Numbered from the stretch's first letter, positions 35,467-44,884 are shown. The stretch is DNA of 64,000 nt from Haloarcula rara (GCF_029338235.1 NZ_CP119785.1:992001-1056000); one strand, 5' to 3'. Translations and numbers: made by a program. The notes: generated from the sequence alone by a model not told the origin.

Positions 35467-36278
35467 ACCCGACCGACGGTGACGAAGAAGGGGACCGTCT
35501 CCCGGCGCTCGTAGTCGCCGGTCCCCATCTGGTCGACAACTGTCCGCCCCATCTCGCGCCACTGCTCTCGCAGGGCGTCGTACTCCTCGGGCGTGGTCTC
35601 GCCGTCGAGAATCGTCTCCCGGTCGGTCGCCAGCCCCTCGCCGGTGGCCTTCCGCCGGGCGGCCCGCACGGCCCGCTCGCCATACGGTGGCTCGACGCAC
35701 AGTTCCTGGTCGTAGCGGCGGGTCGAGACGACGTCGAGGCCGGCCGCCTCGAAGACGTCGGCGGCGTCGGCCCCCAGTTCGACGTCGGTGTCGACCCCGT
35801 CGAGAAAGAACTGACGGGCGCGCCGCGCTGGCTGGGGCTCGCTGTCGACCGTGGACTGGACCGTGACCGCGCCGTTGTTGGGCTCGACGGCCGCGACGCG
35901 GTCGCTGGCCACGCGTTTGAACTCCCGGACCGCGGCGACGGGGTCGGGGAGGTTGATGAGCAGTGCCTGACAGACCACGAGGTCAAAACTGTCGTCGGCG
36001 ACGGGCAGCCGGGTGGCGTCGCCCCTGACGGTCGGCCCGGGCACCGAGGCCAGCAGGCCCGCGTCGGCGTCGAGGGCCACCACGTCGCCGTCGCTCTCTT
36101 CGCGGAGCACGCGGGTGAGTTCCCCGGTGCCACAGCCGACATCGAGCACGCGGTCCGACTCCGCGAGCGCGAGGTCAGACAGGGCCTCGCGGGAGTCGGC
36201 CCACATCCCTGAGCGGGTGTCCGAGAGATAGTCGGCGGAGAAGCGTCGCACGCGAGAGCAAAGTCGGGACAGCAGCAA
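35463..36278 (-). CDS. Class I SAM-dependent methyltransferase
   Basis: A 271-residue Rossmann methyltransferase of the methyltransferase-11 type: motif I VLDVGCGTGELTRVL, the acidic end of strand 2 VVALDADAG, and motif post-I SFDLVVCQALLINLPDP. The residues before (SADYLSDTRSGMW) are usual for haloarchaeal members. The acceptor is unknown. It lies 18 bases after the nfo gene, in the same direction. Confidence 0.82.
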   Translation of the reverse strand: MLLSRLCSRVRRFSADYLSDTRSGMWADSREALSDLALAESDRVLDVGCGTGELTRVLREESDGDVVALDADAGLLASVPGPTVRGDATRLPVADDSFDLVVCQALLINLPDPVAAVREFKRVASDRVAAVEPNNGAVTVQSTVDSEPQPARRARQFFLDGVDTDVELGADAADVFEAAGLDVVSTRRYDQELCVEPPYGERAVRAARRKATGEGLATDRETILDGETTPEEYDALREQWREMGRTVVDQMGTGDYERRETVPFFVTVGRV

Positions 36279-36296
36279 AAAGTCCGCGGTCGGCGG

Positions 36297-37130
36297 TCAG
36301 TCCTCGCGCAGTTCGCGCACCCGCTCGATGTTCCACGCGAAGCTCTTGCCGTTCTCGGTCGGTGTCTCGAGGACGAACGGAACATCCGCGACGGCGTCGT
36401 GGTTGACGAACGCACGCATTCCGGCTTCGCCGATCTCGCCCTCGCCGATGTGGGCGTGTTCGTCCTTGTTGGTCCCGCAGGCGTGTTTCGAGTCGTTGAG
36501 GTGGATGCAGGCGAGGTCGTCGAAGCCGACCACGTCGTCGAACTCGGCGAAGGTCTCTGCGACCCCGTCGGGCGTCGAGAGGTCATAGCCCGCCGCGAAC
36601 ATGTGGGCGGTGTCGAGACAGAACTCGATGTCCAGACTGGTGCGCTCGCGGACCGTCGCCAGGTGGTCGAACTGCCCGCCGAGCTTCGTCCCGCTGCCGG
36701 CGTCGGACTCGATGAGGACGGTGACGCCGTCGGGGACATCCAGCTCGTCCAGCACGCTCGCGGCGTTGTCGAGGCCACCGTCGACGCCCGCGCCCGTGTG
36801 GGCGCCCAGGTGGACGTTGACGTACTCGACACCGAGCTTGGCTGCGGCGTCGACCTCCTTTTGCATCGAGTCCAGCGATTTCTCGCGGAGGTCGTCTTTG
36901 GGCGTACAGAGATTGACGAGATAGGAGGAGTGGATGACCCACGGACCGACGCCGTTGTCCTCGGTCAACTCGCGGAACTTCGCTGCTTCCTCGTCCTCGA
37001 TGTTGGGGTCCTGCCAGACCTGCGGGGAGTGGGAGAATATCTGGCCACAGTTGCCGCCGTACTCGACCTGCTCGTCGACGGCGTTGTACGCGCCGCCGGC
37101 GATAGAGGTGTGTGCACCGACTTGTACCAT
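36297..37130 (-). CDS. nfo: Deoxyribonuclease IV (endonuclease IV)
   Basis: A 277-residue TIM-barrel AP endonuclease that cuts 5' of abasic sites in base-excision repair. The metal-site segments are visible: [23 protein letters not shown], the hallmark [20 protein letters not shown] and LETPTENG at the end. Length is normal. The downstream methyltransferase is close enough to be co-transcribed but is not known to be linked in function. Upstream is a 218-base gap with only imperfect inverted repeats. Confidence 0.93.
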   Translation of the reverse strand: MVQVGAHTSIAGGAYNAVDEQVEYGGNCGQIFSHSPQVWQDPNIEDEEAAKFRELTEDNGVGPWVIHSSYLVNLCTPKDDLREKSLDSMQKEVDAAAKLGVEYVNVHLGAHTGAGVDGGLDNAASVLDELDVPDGVTVLIESDAGSGTKLGGQFDHLATVRERTSLDIEFCLDTAHMFAAGYDLSTPDGVAETFAEFDDVVGFDDLACIHLNDSKHACGTNKDEHAHIGEGEIGEAGMRAFVNHDAVADVPFVLETPTENGKSFAWNIERVRELRED

Positions 37131-37348
37131 GGACAGCGGTGTGTGCCGTTGGATAAAATGGGTTCCGACATCTCGTGGAGCAAATGTTCACAGTGCCTTC
37201 GCGGCTCACCTGGCTCACAGCTGCGCCGTTCGCTCTCGAGGCGTCTCCGAGTCGACGCCTCGCTCTCCCCGCTTCGGTCAGAGACGCGGTGGGCCTCGTT
37301 GCCCCGCGCTCGTTCGGCAGTGTCTCCCTGTGGTCGAGACCGCCCGAC

Positions 37349-38143
37349 TCAGGGTGACTTCCGGACCCACTCGTCAGTGTCGTACTTTGATCCCGCGCGC
37401 TCGCGGGCGCGATATCGCTCGTCGTCGGTCCAAGTGCCTTCGTCGGCATCGACCCACGCCGAAAGCGTCTCCCGGAGCGCCGCGACCACGTCGCCCCGTT
37501 CGAGGTCAACGTACTCGTCGATAGCACCGACTCGCTCACGGAACGCCTCGGGGTCCGGCTTTTCGGTGAAACAGCCGCAGTGTCGCTCAGGCCGCAGGGA
37601 CACCGACAACGAACCGTGCTGGACGACGGCGTCCTTCCGCCGGTACTGGGCGTTGCCACCTATCTTCCGGCCGTCCGGACCGACGATGTCGTGGGCGGGG
37701 TGCAGGGCCCGTAGGTAGCAGGCCGGCTGGTGGACGGCCTCGTACGTTCGGTCGACGAAGCCGGCGTCGACGCCTATTCCTTCGAAGGTGTCGAGGATGG
37801 GCCCACAGAACAGCTCGTAACACTCCATAAGGTCGCCCGGCACCGCGTCGGCGGGCGCGACGATGCTGTAGGAGAGGTCCGCGTCGTGGTCGTGGTAGAT
37901 AGCGCCGCCGCCGGTCGGCCGGCGGGTGACGCCGATGTCCGCCCGTTCGCAAAAGTCCCAGTCGACGCTGTCGGGGTCCTGGTTGTACCCCAGCGAGAGC
38001 ACGTCGGGCCAGGTGTAGACCCGCACGGTGGCCGGCCCGCCCGCTGCCGCGGTCTCGGCGGCTATCTCCTCGAGTGCCATCGTCATCGGGCCGTCGTCGG
38101 TGGCCGCCCCGATGACCCGCCAGTCAAGCTCCGCGAGTGTCAT
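37349..38143 (-). CDS. Lipoate-protein ligase A family protein
   Basis: A 264-residue LplA/LipB-fold protein. RRPTGGGAIYHD (about 73-84) is the lipoate/AMP-binding loop and GRKIGGNAQYRR holds the catalytic lysine. It would attach lipoate to the E2 or GcvH domain, or act as an octanoyl- or biotin-type transferase. The C-terminal part (WVDADEGTWTDDERYRARERA) resembles the accessory domain of LplA, shortened. It stands alone. Confidence 0.85.
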   Translation of the reverse strand: MTLAELDWRVIGAATDDGPMTMALEEIAAETAAAGGPATVRVYTWPDVLSLGYNQDPDSVDWDFCERADIGVTRRPTGGGAIYHDHDADLSYSIVAPADAVPGDLMECYELFCGPILDTFEGIGVDAGFVDRTYEAVHQPACYLRALHPAHDIVGPDGRKIGGNAQYRRKDAVVQHGSLSVSLRPERHCGCFTEKPDPEAFRERVGAIDEYVDLERGDVVAALRETLSAWVDADEGTWTDDERYRARERAGSKYDTDEWVRKSP

Positions 38144-38198
38144 TGCGAGCGGTAGGTCGCCGCCGGCGTTAGGGGTTGCGAATATCGGCGCGAGCGGT

Positions 38199-38870
38199 TC
38201 AGACCGGTCCGTCGCCGTCCACGAGCCGTCCCATCACCCGCGATTCGGCCTTCCGGAGGTGTTCGGCGGCGGTGCCCGGTGAGCAGCCCAGCGCCTCGGC
38301 CACCTCCGCCGTAGAGCCCTTGCGGGGCTCGTCGTAGTAGCCACAGTCGACGGCGGCGGCGACGGCCTCGAACTGGCGGTCGGTCAGCGCCGCCGTCGGC
38401 TCGAAGCGGTGGCTCGCGTACTCGCCGACCTCGCGGACGTCGACGCCGATGCCGTCCGGGACGGCCTCGAGCGCTCGCTGGACGGTCTCGCCCGGACCGA
38501 CCAGCGTGAGTGCCATCGTCCCGTCGGCGCGGAACGCGACCGGCGATACGCCTACTAGCCCGGCGGCGGTGACCGCGTCGACGATACCCCGCCCCGTCTC
38601 CGAGAACCGGTCTCGAACGTAGAGGTAGAACGACTCGTCCGGACACCGCGAGATGGCGTACTCGATGACGTTCGCGGTCGCCTCCAGGGCCTCGCGATAG
38701 GGGGCAATCGGGTGACCGTCGACGTAGAACAGCATCGTGTGGACGTCGTCGTCGATGTTGTTCCCCCGGAGGAGATAGGACGCCTCGTAGCCGTCGTGGT
38801 CGACGACGAACTGGTGCATGGGGTTGCGCGCGTCGGGCGGCAGCGACAGCGAGAGCCTGACGTACTTCAC
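38199..38870 (-). CDS. HTH-10 (bacterio-opsin-activator-like) regulator
   Basis: A 223-residue regulator: an N-terminal bacterio-opsin-activator-type domain (VKYVRLSLSLPPDARNPMHQF) and the C-terminal HTH-10 (LTDRQFEAVAAAVDCGYYDEPR, then CSPGTAAEHLRKAESRVMG). The GTG at 38870 is the start because the TATA element at 38891-38898 lies about 25 bases before it, giving a leaderless transcript. It is divergent from nuoCD, 82 bases apart, so may control it. Confidence 0.83.
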   Translation of the reverse strand: MKYVRLSLSLPPDARNPMHQFVVDHDGYEASYLLRGNNIDDDVHTMLFYVDGHPIAPYREALEATANVIEYAISRCPDESFYLYVRDRFSETGRGIVDAVTAAGLVGVSPVAFRADGTMALTLVGPGETVQRALEAVPDGIGVDVREVGEYASHRFEPTAALTDRQFEAVAAAVDCGYYDEPRKGSTAEVAEALGCSPGTAAEHLRKAESRVMGRLVDGDGPV

Positions 38871-38890
38871 ACCGGGTAACGGGGCGCCGA

Positions 38891-38898
38891 ATATAAAT
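38891..38898 (-). promoter_or_regulatory. TATA element of the HTH-10 gene
   Basis: On the minus strand the sequence ATTTATAT stands in otherwise GC-rich DNA, 21-28 bases before the GTG at 38870. This is the archaeal TATA-box distance to the transcription start, so start and transcript end probably coincide (leaderless). Confidence 0.65.
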
Positions 38899-38952
38899 TC
38901 GCCTCGCCGCTGGGGCACCACGGCGAGGGTCGCTGCGGGCGACACCGCACGT

Positions 38953-40593
38953 ATGTCACAGTCCGTCACCAGGCCGGCCGCTGCGGCCGGCGACGCCATC
39001 GAGTCGATACGCGAGCACGTCGTCCGCGAAGAGCGCCACGAGAACGCGCCGGCGGTCGTGATACGCGCCGACGAGGTCCAGCAGGTGCTCTCGACGTTGA
39101 AGGCCGAGGCGGGCCTCGACCACTGCGCCTGTGTCACCGCACAGGAGTACGCCGACCGTTTCGAGACAATCTATCACCTGCGCAGCTACGACGACCCGAC
39201 TCGGGAGCTGTCCGTCGTGGTGCCCACCGCACACGACGACCCCCACAGCGAGTCGGCGGCGCCGGTCTACCGGACCGCCGAGTGGCACGAACGGGAGGCC
39301 TACGACCTGCTGGGTATCGACTACGACGACCACCCCGACCCCCGCCGGATTCTGTTGCCCGAGACCTGGCAGGGCCACCCGTTGCGCCGGGAGTACGACC
39401 AGTCCCAGCCCCAGATTGTGACGTTCCGCGAACACCAGAAACTGCTGGAAGACGAGCGTACCGGCCCCGACACGATGCACCTCAACGTCGGGCCCCACCA
39501 CCCCTCCACGCACGGCGTGCTCCACCTGAACGTCGAACTCGACGGGGAGCAGGTCGCCGCCGTCGACCCCGACATCGGCTACATCCACCGCTGCGAGGAG
39601 CAGATGTGCCAGCAGGGCACCTACCGGCACCAGATTATGCCCTATCCCGACCGCTGGGACTGGGGCGGGGCCGGACTGTTGAACGAGTGGGCCTACGCCC
39701 GGACGGCGGAGGCCCTGGCCGACATCGAGGTTCCCGAGTACGCCCAGGTCATCCGGACGATGTGTGGCGAACTCGCGCGCGTCCTCTCGCATATGCTCGC
39801 CGTGGCAACCTACGCGCTGGACGTGGTCGGTGAGTTCACCGCCGTCTTCCAGTGGGGCATCCGGGACAGGGAGGTCGTCCAGGACATCCTGGAGGACCTG
39901 ACTGGACAGCGGCTGATGTTCAACTACCTCCGGCTTGGCGGGGTCGCATGGGATCTTCCCGAGCCCCGCGAGGCGTTCTTCGAGACGATTCAAGAGTTCC
40001 TTGACGGCCTCCCCCGCAAGCTCGCCGAGTACCACGACATGCTCACCACCAACGAGATTCTCCAGATGCGCACGGTCGACACTGGGTATCTCGACCCCGA
40101 GACGGCGAAGGCCTACGGCTGTACCGGGCCCGTCACACGGGCCTCCGGCGTCGACTACGACCTCCGGCGGGACGACCCCTACGGCTACTACGACGAACTC
40201 GACTGGTCGGTGGTCACGGCGGACGGCGGCGACAACTTTGCGCGCCTGCTCGTGCGCCTGCGCGAGGTCGAGGAATCAGCGAAGATAGTACAGCAGTGTG
40301 TCGACCTGCTCCGAGAGTGGCCCGAGAGCGACCGCGAGATACAGGCTAACGTCCCCCGGACGCTGCGACCCGAGCCCGACACAGAGATCTATCGGGCGGT
40401 CGAGGCCGCCAAGGGGGAACTGGGTATCTACATCCGGTCCGACGGGACGGAGACGCCCGCCCGGTTCAAGATTCGCGGCCCCTCCTTCTCGCACGTCCAG
40501 GCACTCTCCGAGATGGCCGAGGGCGAGTACGTCCCGGACCTCGTGGCCACGCTTGGCAGCCTAGACACGATTATGGGCGAGGTCGACCGGTAG
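38953..40593 (+). CDS. nuoCD: NADH dehydrogenase-like subunit C/D fusion (NuoCD)
   Basis: A 546-residue fusion. The C part covers 1 to about 165 (EWHEREAYDLLGIDYDDHPDPRRIL); the D part starts with HLNVGPHHPSTHGVLHL and contains IHRCEEQM, TGEL-like CGELARVLSHML, LPRKLAEYHDML and the C-terminal PRGELG-like KGELGIYIRSDG. It is a quinone-site subunit of complex I. In haloarchaea nuoCD is normally inside the nuo operon; here no nuoB, nuoH or other subunit is next to it. The end overlaps the convergent 40561-41139 gene by 33 bases. Confidence 0.9.
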   Translation: MSQSVTRPAAAAGDAIESIREHVVREERHENAPAVVIRADEVQQVLSTLKAEAGLDHCACVTAQEYADRFETIYHLRSYDDPTRELSVVVPTAHDDPHSESAAPVYRTAEWHEREAYDLLGIDYDDHPDPRRILLPETWQGHPLRREYDQSQPQIVTFREHQKLLEDERTGPDTMHLNVGPHHPSTHGVLHLNVELDGEQVAAVDPDIGYIHRCEEQMCQQGTYRHQIMPYPDRWDWGGAGLLNEWAYARTAEALADIEVPEYAQVIRTMCGELARVLSHMLAVATYALDVVGEFTAVFQWGIRDREVVQDILEDLTGQRLMFNYLRLGGVAWDLPEPREAFFETIQEFLDGLPRKLAEYHDMLTTNEILQMRTVDTGYLDPETAKAYGCTGPVTRASGVDYDLRRDDPYGYYDELDWSVVTADGGDNFARLLVRLREVEESAKIVQQCVDLLREWPESDREIQANVPRTLRPEPDTEIYRAVEAAKGELGIYIRSDGTETPARFKIRGPSFSHVQALSEMAEGEYVPDLVATLGSLDTIMGEVDR

Positions 40594-41139
40594 TGACGGC
40601 CCCTTGCCCGACAGGTCGCCGAAGTCGACGGTGTACTCGTGGGGCGTCGGCGTGTCGTTGCCCGGCGCCGAGACGACCGTGACCGTGAGTGTGTCCGGCT
40701 GGTCGCCGTCGGGGAGCTGCCAGGTGCCGGTGACCAGGCCGTCCGCGCCGGCGTCGAGCCGACCGGTCGTCGCTCCAGACCCTTCGACGGTCCGGCCCGA
40801 CCGCGTCGTGACCGCCCCGAGCCGGAGCTCGTAGCCGTCGAGCGGGTCGGTGACGGTCACCGTGAGGACGAACCGCGTCGCGTTGTCCGCCTCGGTGAGC
40901 GTCGCCGCGTCGAGACGCTCGGTGGCCGCGGTGGCCGTGAGTATCTCGTCGCCGACGGTCGCCCCGCCGGTCTCGGCCGTCGCGGTCGGCGTCGCCGCCG
41001 GCCCGGCGCCGCCACCGCCCAGGTAGTGACCGAAGAGACCGGCGAAGGTCACCACCTCGATGACGATTGGGATGGCGATGGCGAGCACGATGAGCACCCG
41101 GACCATGCTCACCTCCGGCGGGTCGACGTCCTCGAGCAT
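40561..41139 (-). CDS. Single-span membrane protein of the oxidase operon
   Basis: A 192-residue protein with one N-terminal membrane helix (VRVLIVLAIAIPIVIEVVTF), a Thr/Ala-rich linker and an extracytoplasmic beta-rich domain (FVLTVTVTDPLDGYELRLGAV, GTWQLPDGDQPDTLTVTV). The ATG overlaps the stop of the oxidase subunit I gene (ATGA), so it is part of the operon. Its place is that of the small cbaC-type gene of Natronomonas, but similarity to it cannot be shown here. Confidence 0.65.
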   Translation of the reverse strand: MLEDVDPPEVSMVRVLIVLAIAIPIVIEVVTFAGLFGHYLGGGGAGPAATPTATAETGGATVGDEILTATAATERLDAATLTEADNATRFVLTVTVTDPLDGYELRLGAVTTRSGRTVEGSGATTGRLDAGADGLVTGTWQLPDGDQPDTLTVTVVSAPGNDTPTPHEYTVDFGDLSGKGPSLPVDLAHNRV

Positions 41140-42827
41140 CAGACCGGAATGGGCGGGCTGCCTGGTGCGAAGATGCCGTCAGCGACCATACTCCAGAGCG
41201 GCGGCCCGTAGGCGATGACGATGAGCACCAGGGCGATGGCAGTCCAGAGCTTGTAGTTGTCGAGCACCCGCGGGCTGTGGTCCGCCCCCGACAGCGGCTC
41301 GGGGATGTGGCCGTTGACCGAGAGGGTCCCGCCACGGTGGGCGAGCCACGTCTCGGCCATCACGAACAGGAACATCGCCGCGCCGACGAACAGCAGCGTG
41401 CCGCCGATGGCGATCTGGATTCGCATCTCGCCGATGCCCCCGGCGACGCCGCTGAAGGCGAACTCGTCGTAGGTCGGGTCGGCGGTCCGGCGCGGGACGC
41501 CCGCCAGCCCGGCCCGGTGCATCGCGTTGGACATCAGCGCCATGCCGATAAACCAGACGTAGGGCTGGGCGACCGCCACCGACCGGCGCTTGAGTTGCTT
41601 GCCGGTGAGCTGGGGGACGAGCCAGTAGCTGATGGCCATCGCCGTCAGGGCGAAGGCCGTCCCCACGGTCAGGTGGAAGTGGCCGGGCACCCACAGCGTG
41701 TTGTGGATGAGGTAGTTGATGTTCATCCCGGCGTTTATCATCCCGCTGAATCCGCCGGCGGCGAACATCAGTCCGGCCAGCATACAGCCCGTAAAGGCCG
41801 GCTTGTCCCACGGCAGGTCACGAATCCAGCTGACATAGCCCGTCGCACCGCGCTGTCGGGCGCCGTGTTCGACGCTCGCGACCACCGTGAAGGCGGTCAA
41901 CAGCGACGGCAACAGCAGGAACATCGTGTTCGTCATCGCGATGGCCTTGAACCCCTCCGGGATGCCCGGGTCGACGTACTGGTGGTGGAACCCGACCGGC
42001 GTCGACAGCAGCAGGAAGAGGACGAAGACGACGCGAGCGAGCGGGTCGCTGAACAGCCGTCCGCCGGCCAGTTTCGGCAGGATGGTGTACCACACGAGGT
42101 AGGCCGGCATCAACCAGAAGTAGACGACGGGGTGACCGAAGTACCAGAACAGCGTCCTGGTCAGCAGTGGGTCGACCTGGCTGATGAGCCCCAGCGACCA
42201 CGGGATGAGGAAGACGACCACCTCGACGGCGACGCCGATGGTGGAGATGTACCACATCAGCATCGTCGTCAGCACCATGAACGTCTGCAGCGGGATACGC
42301 TCGTCGGGGTTGTCCTTGCGCCACGCCCACAGCGACTTGAAGTAGGCGAGGCCGGCGAACCAGGAGCCGACGATGAGCAGCGCCGCGCCGACGTAGAACA
42401 TCGGGTGAGCCTGCATCGGCGCGTAGAACGTAAAGAGCACGTCCGCGCTCAGGTCCTGGCCGAGGATCGACGGCGCGCCCATGATCCCGCCGAGGATGGC
42501 GACGGTCGCGAGCACGGTCCCGACGAGCATCAGCCAGAACGCCCCCCAGGCGATTCGCTGTGGGAGCTCACGCTCCAAGGTGTTGCTCACCGCCCAGCCG
42601 AAGAGGCCGGCGATGAAGAAGGTGGTAAACACCAGCGCCAGCAGGACGCCGTGGCCCGTCAGGAGGGTGTAGTAGTCCGAGGAGCTGACGAGCCCGTCGA
42701 AGACGCCGGTTCGATGCAGCGCCTGGACGATGCCAAACAGCGCGCCGATACCCAGCGCGACAAAGGAAACGATGAACTGGCTCCGAACGAGCTTCGCCGT
42801 CTTGGGATAGCTATCGATGTAGACCAT
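41139..42827 (-). CDS. cbaA: Haem-copper oxidase subunit I (ba3/B-type)
   Basis: A 562-residue subunit with about 13 membrane segments. Copper B and haem sites are visible: GHPVVYFWLMPAYLV, which contains the His and the crosslinked Tyr in the B-type spacing, the HH pair in VGFHHQYVDPG, and the VPGHFHLTVG histidines of the high-spin haem and copper site. The N-terminal HGVLLALVFTTFF carries a low-spin haem ligand. This fits the ba3 oxidase described in Natronomonas. It is translationally coupled on both sides. Confidence 0.93.
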   Translation of the reverse strand: MVYIDSYPKTAKLVRSQFIVSFVALGIGALFGIVQALHRTGVFDGLVSSSDYYTLLTGHGVLLALVFTTFFIAGLFGWAVSNTLERELPQRIAWGAFWLMLVGTVLATVAILGGIMGAPSILGQDLSADVLFTFYAPMQAHPMFYVGAALLIVGSWFAGLAYFKSLWAWRKDNPDERIPLQTFMVLTTMLMWYISTIGVAVEVVVFLIPWSLGLISQVDPLLTRTLFWYFGHPVVYFWLMPAYLVWYTILPKLAGGRLFSDPLARVVFVLFLLLSTPVGFHHQYVDPGIPEGFKAIAMTNTMFLLLPSLLTAFTVVASVEHGARQRGATGYVSWIRDLPWDKPAFTGCMLAGLMFAAGGFSGMINAGMNINYLIHNTLWVPGHFHLTVGTAFALTAMAISYWLVPQLTGKQLKRRSVAVAQPYVWFIGMALMSNAMHRAGLAGVPRRTADPTYDEFAFSGVAGGIGEMRIQIAIGGTLLFVGAAMFLFVMAETWLAHRGGTLSVNGHIPEPLSGADHSPRVLDNYKLWTAIALVLIVIAYGPPLWSMVADGIFAPGSPPIPV

Positions 42828-43360
42828 CAGTTTTGCACCTCCGTTTCGTTGGTCCCGTACTCGTCCTGGGGGACCACCTCGATGGACCCGCCCATCTCGT
42901 GGTGGGCGGCCCCGCAGTACTCGTGACAGACCAGCCCGTAGGTCCCCGGCTCGTCGAAGCTGGCGGTGACCTCCGACACCTGCCCGGGGATGACCATCGT
43001 GTTGACGTTGGTCTCGACGATGGAGAACCCGTGGACCACGTCAGCACTGGTCACGCGGAACGTGACCCGCGTGTCGGCGGGGACGCGGATGGGGTTGTCA
43101 CCGGTGCCGGGCGCAAACTGGAACTGCTGGGCCACCACGTGGACGACGTAGTGGCTGTCGTTCCGTTTGGTGACACCCGGGTCGTCGAACCCGGTCCCGG
43201 TCGAACCCTGCTGGACTGCCTTCGGGTCTATCTCGCCGCCCGAGTCGTCGACCATCTGGACGCCGGCACCGACGGTGCCGTAGGCGACTGTGGCGATGAA
43301 GCCGACGATGAGCAGGAGCGCTGCGCCGAGCCATATCTTCTCGAAGTTATGAACCTGCAT
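42827..43360 (-). CDS. cbaB: Cytochrome c oxidase-like subunit II (CuA)
   Basis: A 177-residue subunit: one N-terminal membrane helix and an extracytoplasmic cupredoxin domain. The binuclear CuA site is in CHEYCGAAHHEMGG, and the upstream ligand is the histidine in SADVVHGFSI. It takes electrons from a halocyanin and passes them to subunit I. The stop overlaps the start of cbaA (ATGA) and its start lies four bases after the halocyanin gene. Confidence 0.93.
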   Translation of the reverse strand: MQVHNFEKIWLGAALLLIVGFIATVAYGTVGAGVQMVDDSGGEIDPKAVQQGSTGTGFDDPGVTKRNDSHYVVHVVAQQFQFAPGTGDNPIRVPADTRVTFRVTSADVVHGFSIVETNVNTMVIPGQVSEVTASFDEPGTYGLVCHEYCGAAHHEMGGSIEVVPQDEYGTNETEVQN

Positions 43361-43364
43361 TGTA

Positions 43365-44549
43365 TCACCCGATCACCGAGACGCGGCCGAGGAACTCCAC
43401 GAAGTACATGAACACCCACAGCAGGGCGATGAGCACGAAGTACGCCGCTACCAGCGAGGCCGTCCCCCACGGGTCGAACTCGTCGTGGCCGACCTCGACG
43501 GCCGGCTCCGGCTCCGGGGCCTCCTCGACCGGCGTGGGACCGCTCGCCCGTTCGAGGTCCGAACCCGTCGGCTCCGGCGGCCGCTCGCGGTAGCGCCGGC
43601 GCATCACCGCGGCCAGAAGCAGCGGTGAGAAGAAGGCCGCAAGCACCGACCCCGCAAGCAGCCATCCCGGCCCCGAGAGCTCGATGTCGCCGCCCTCGCC
43701 ACCGCCGTCCCCGTCCGAAAGCGGGCCGCCGACGACGACAGCGCCTTTCATCCCGAGGCTCTCGTGGGGGGTACAGACGTACTTGTAGATGCCGTACTCC
43801 TCGAAGGTGTGGCTGAAGGTGGTCCCGCTGTCCGAGACCGGGTCACCCGAGTCCAGCGGCCCGTCACCGTCCGAGACGACGTTGTGGCCGCCGCCCTCGC
43901 CAGTCCACGTCCAGGTGACCTCCGTCCCGGGCGTGACCCGGACCGCCGGCGGGTCGAAGGCGTACGCGCCGTCGTTGCCCTCGGCGCCGACGCTTATCTC
44001 GACGCTGTCCGAGCCCGTCTCGTCGACCGTGTTCCCGTCGTAGTTGCCGACGTCGTCGAACCACCCCTCGTAGTCGGGGTCGGCCGGCGGCCCTTCCGGG
44101 CCGGACGTGCCTTCTTCGACGACGACGGCGCCTTTCATCCCGAGGCTCTCGTGGGGGGTACAGACGTACTTGTAGGTACCCGTCTCCTCGAACGTGTAGC
44201 TGTAGGTCGTCCCGCTGTCCGAGACCGGGTCACCCGAGTCAAGCGGCCCGTCGCCGTCCGAGACGACGTTGTGGCCGCCGCCGTTCCCGGTCCACTTCCA
44301 GACGACTTCCGTACCGGGGTTGACCTTGACGGCGGCCGGCCCGAAGGCGTAGGCACCGTCGTTCCCCTCCGCGCCGACGGTTATCTCGACGGTGTCCTGG
44401 CCGCGCTTGTCGACAGTCTCGTCGTAGTTGCCGACGTCGTCGAACCAGCCGCCGTAGTCCGGTTCGCTCTGTGCGCTGGCAGTCCCGGCCACACCGAGGG
44501 CCGCTGCCCCGGCGGTCGCCGTCAGGAACTGCCGCCGTCCGACAGTCAT
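43365..44549 (-). CDS. Tandem halocyanin with membrane anchor, oxidase-linked
   Basis: A 394-residue exported blue-copper protein. A Tat motif GRRQFLTATAG starts it; two near-identical halocyanin domains follow (about 20-140 and 150-265). Each has a type I copper site: His in GGGHNVVSDGD, and YKYVCTPHESLGMKG with Cys, His and Met. Then come a Gly-rich linker, a membrane helix and a C-terminal helix (DEFDPWGTASLVAAYFVLIAL) like small oxidase subunits. It probably delivers electrons to CuA. The start is the ATG at 44549. Confidence 0.9.
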   Translation of the reverse strand: MTVGRRQFLTATAGAAALGVAGTASAQSEPDYGGWFDDVGNYDETVDKRGQDTVEITVGAEGNDGAYAFGPAAVKVNPGTEVVWKWTGNGGGHNVVSDGDGPLDSGDPVSDSGTTYSYTFEETGTYKYVCTPHESLGMKGAVVVEEGTSGPEGPPADPDYEGWFDDVGNYDGNTVDETGSDSVEISVGAEGNDGAYAFDPPAVRVTPGTEVTWTWTGEGGGHNVVSDGDGPLDSGDPVSDSGTTFSHTFEEYGIYKYVCTPHESLGMKGAVVVGGPLSDGDGGGEGGDIELSGPGWLLAGSVLAAFFSPLLLAAVMRRRYRERPPEPTGSDLERASGPTPVEEAPEPEPAVEVGHDEFDPWGTASLVAAYFVLIALLWVFMYFVEFLGRVSVIG

Positions 44550-44675
44550 CGGCCACCTCCCGGCACACTGGTCGTCCACACGCTACCGCTACTGAACCAT
44601 ACCATGTTCGACGCGTATCACCGTCACCAGAAAAAGGGATTACGACGTTCTTACCAACTTGGAATACGCCAACCG

Positions 44676-44686
44676 TTTTTATATAA
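44676..44686 (+). promoter_or_regulatory. TATA element of the copper-delivery operon
   Basis: TTTTTATATAA lies 21-31 bases before the ATG at 44707, the distance for a leaderless archaeal transcript. It stands in the gap between the divergent oxidase operon and the small-membrane-protein/TauE/ATPase genes. Confidence 0.65.
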
Positions 44687-44706
44687 TGTCCGTCTAACCC
44701 TCGGTC

Positions 44707-44883
44707 ATGTCGACGTCCAGCCCGCGACTCGTCACGCTGCTCGCACTGCTGGGTCTGGCACCCGTTGCCTACTACATCCTCGGCACCGGCCGGACCATCG
44801 TCACGCTCTCGCTGGTCAGTGTCTGTATCATCGCGGCGAGCCTCTACCTGATGACCGGCGACCACGAGGGTCAGGCCACCTGA
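44707..44883 (+). CDS. Small membrane protein, first gene of the copper operon
   Basis: A 58-residue protein, MSTSSPRLVTLLALLG..., with two membrane segments (about 7-24 and 29-49) and a short acidic tail ending GHEGQAT-like. The stop is followed one base later by the ATG of the next gene. The length, the TATA element and the position at the head of a three-gene run support a real gene. By position it may be an oxidase-assembly or tiny oxidase subunit comparable to CcoS or CbaE; this is inference. Confidence 0.7.
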   Translation: MSTSSPRLVTLLALLGLAPVAYYILGTGRTIVTLSLVSVCIIAASLYLMTGDHEGQAT

Positions 44884-44884
44884 G

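Noticed and set aside
38199-39137. Longer N-terminus for the HTH-10 regulator
   Set aside because: The extra residues are antisense to nuoCD and lie across the TATA element; the GTG at 38870 fits promoter and family.
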